Assembly (NCBI GenBank): GCA_946811185.2
Contig: OX328110.1
Span: 12,938,516 to 13,002,515 of the forward strand
Direction: 5' to 3'
DNA from: Hippopus hippopus
Lineage: Eukaryota > Mollusca > Bivalvia > Cardiida > Cardiidae
Length of the DNA stretch: 64,000 nucleotides
Part shown: piece after piece, positions 63,911 through 64,000 of the stretch
Layout: each line of letters begins with the position of its first letter
Numbering within the stretch: position 1 is the first letter of the stretch
Made by a program: the position numbers and the translations under genes
Notes under the pieces: generated by a model
Database searches by the model: none
Told to the model about the DNA's origin: nothing
Seen by the model: only the letters and a program-made list of their open reading frames with translations

Positions 63911-64000
63911 GTATGTAAATAGTTACAAATCTATCTTAGTGGCTTCCTCTGCTTAGCAACCAGCCTGTATTAAGAGACCAACTTTTTGCCTCCAAAATGC

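Overview
The window is AT-rich, repeat-dense, intron-rich animal nuclear DNA. The coding sequence, GT-AG introns and tRNA-derived SINEs point to a metazoan. The repeat types (GAGCCATGCTCTGGC-ended MITEs, GTAGATCAAGATCAGACTGCAC palindromes, hairpin/CCGTCCGTCC elements) suggest a bivalve mollusc, possibly a dreissenid mussel. The organism call is inference from pattern recognition, not a database match.

Only one protein-coding gene is supported. It lies on the + strand, with its start codon at 6626, 13 coding exons up to 63910, and its 3' part beyond the window. The exons join in one continuous reading frame (2032 nt, 677 codons plus one base). They encode three tandem calponin-homology domains followed by filamin-type immunoglobulin repeats, the fourth of which is cut by the window edge. 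Three CH domains are the hallmark of the jitterbug class of filamin-like actin crosslinkers, not of canonical two-CH filamins. A degenerate partial copy of exon 2 lies just upstream of the real exon 2.

Region by region: 1-6600 is intergenic, with a GC-rich Harbinger-like element (432-1625), MITEs, a SINE and a large inverted repeat. Exon 1 (6626-6935) is followed by an 11.5-kb intron full of MITEs. Exons 2-6 (18419-27341) complete the three CH domains and start the Ig region. An 11.3-kb intron leads to exons 7-9 (38681-41225), an 11.9-kb intron to exons 10-12 (53107-55321), and an 8.5-kb intron to exon 13 (63827-63910).

The noncoding DNA is dominated by one palindromic TTAA-flanked MITE family, called A here. 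It has about 75 recognisable copies of about 230 bp, with TTAACCCTTTACC ends and a near-perfect 65-bp central hairpin. Its ends and TTAA target resemble piggyBac elements. A second TTAA-ended palindromic family (B), a GAGCC-ended family (C), a 200-bp full-hairpin family (H), several foldback elements, a collapsed Tc1 transposon, Helitron-like elements with internal tandem repeats, and three SINE families (D, E, F) sharing a core make up most of the rest. Nested insertions allow a relative chronology: family A is repeatedly the host and rarely the guest. For family A, '+' means the arm reading CCAAACGACAAAATTTT comes first and '-' means the reverse.
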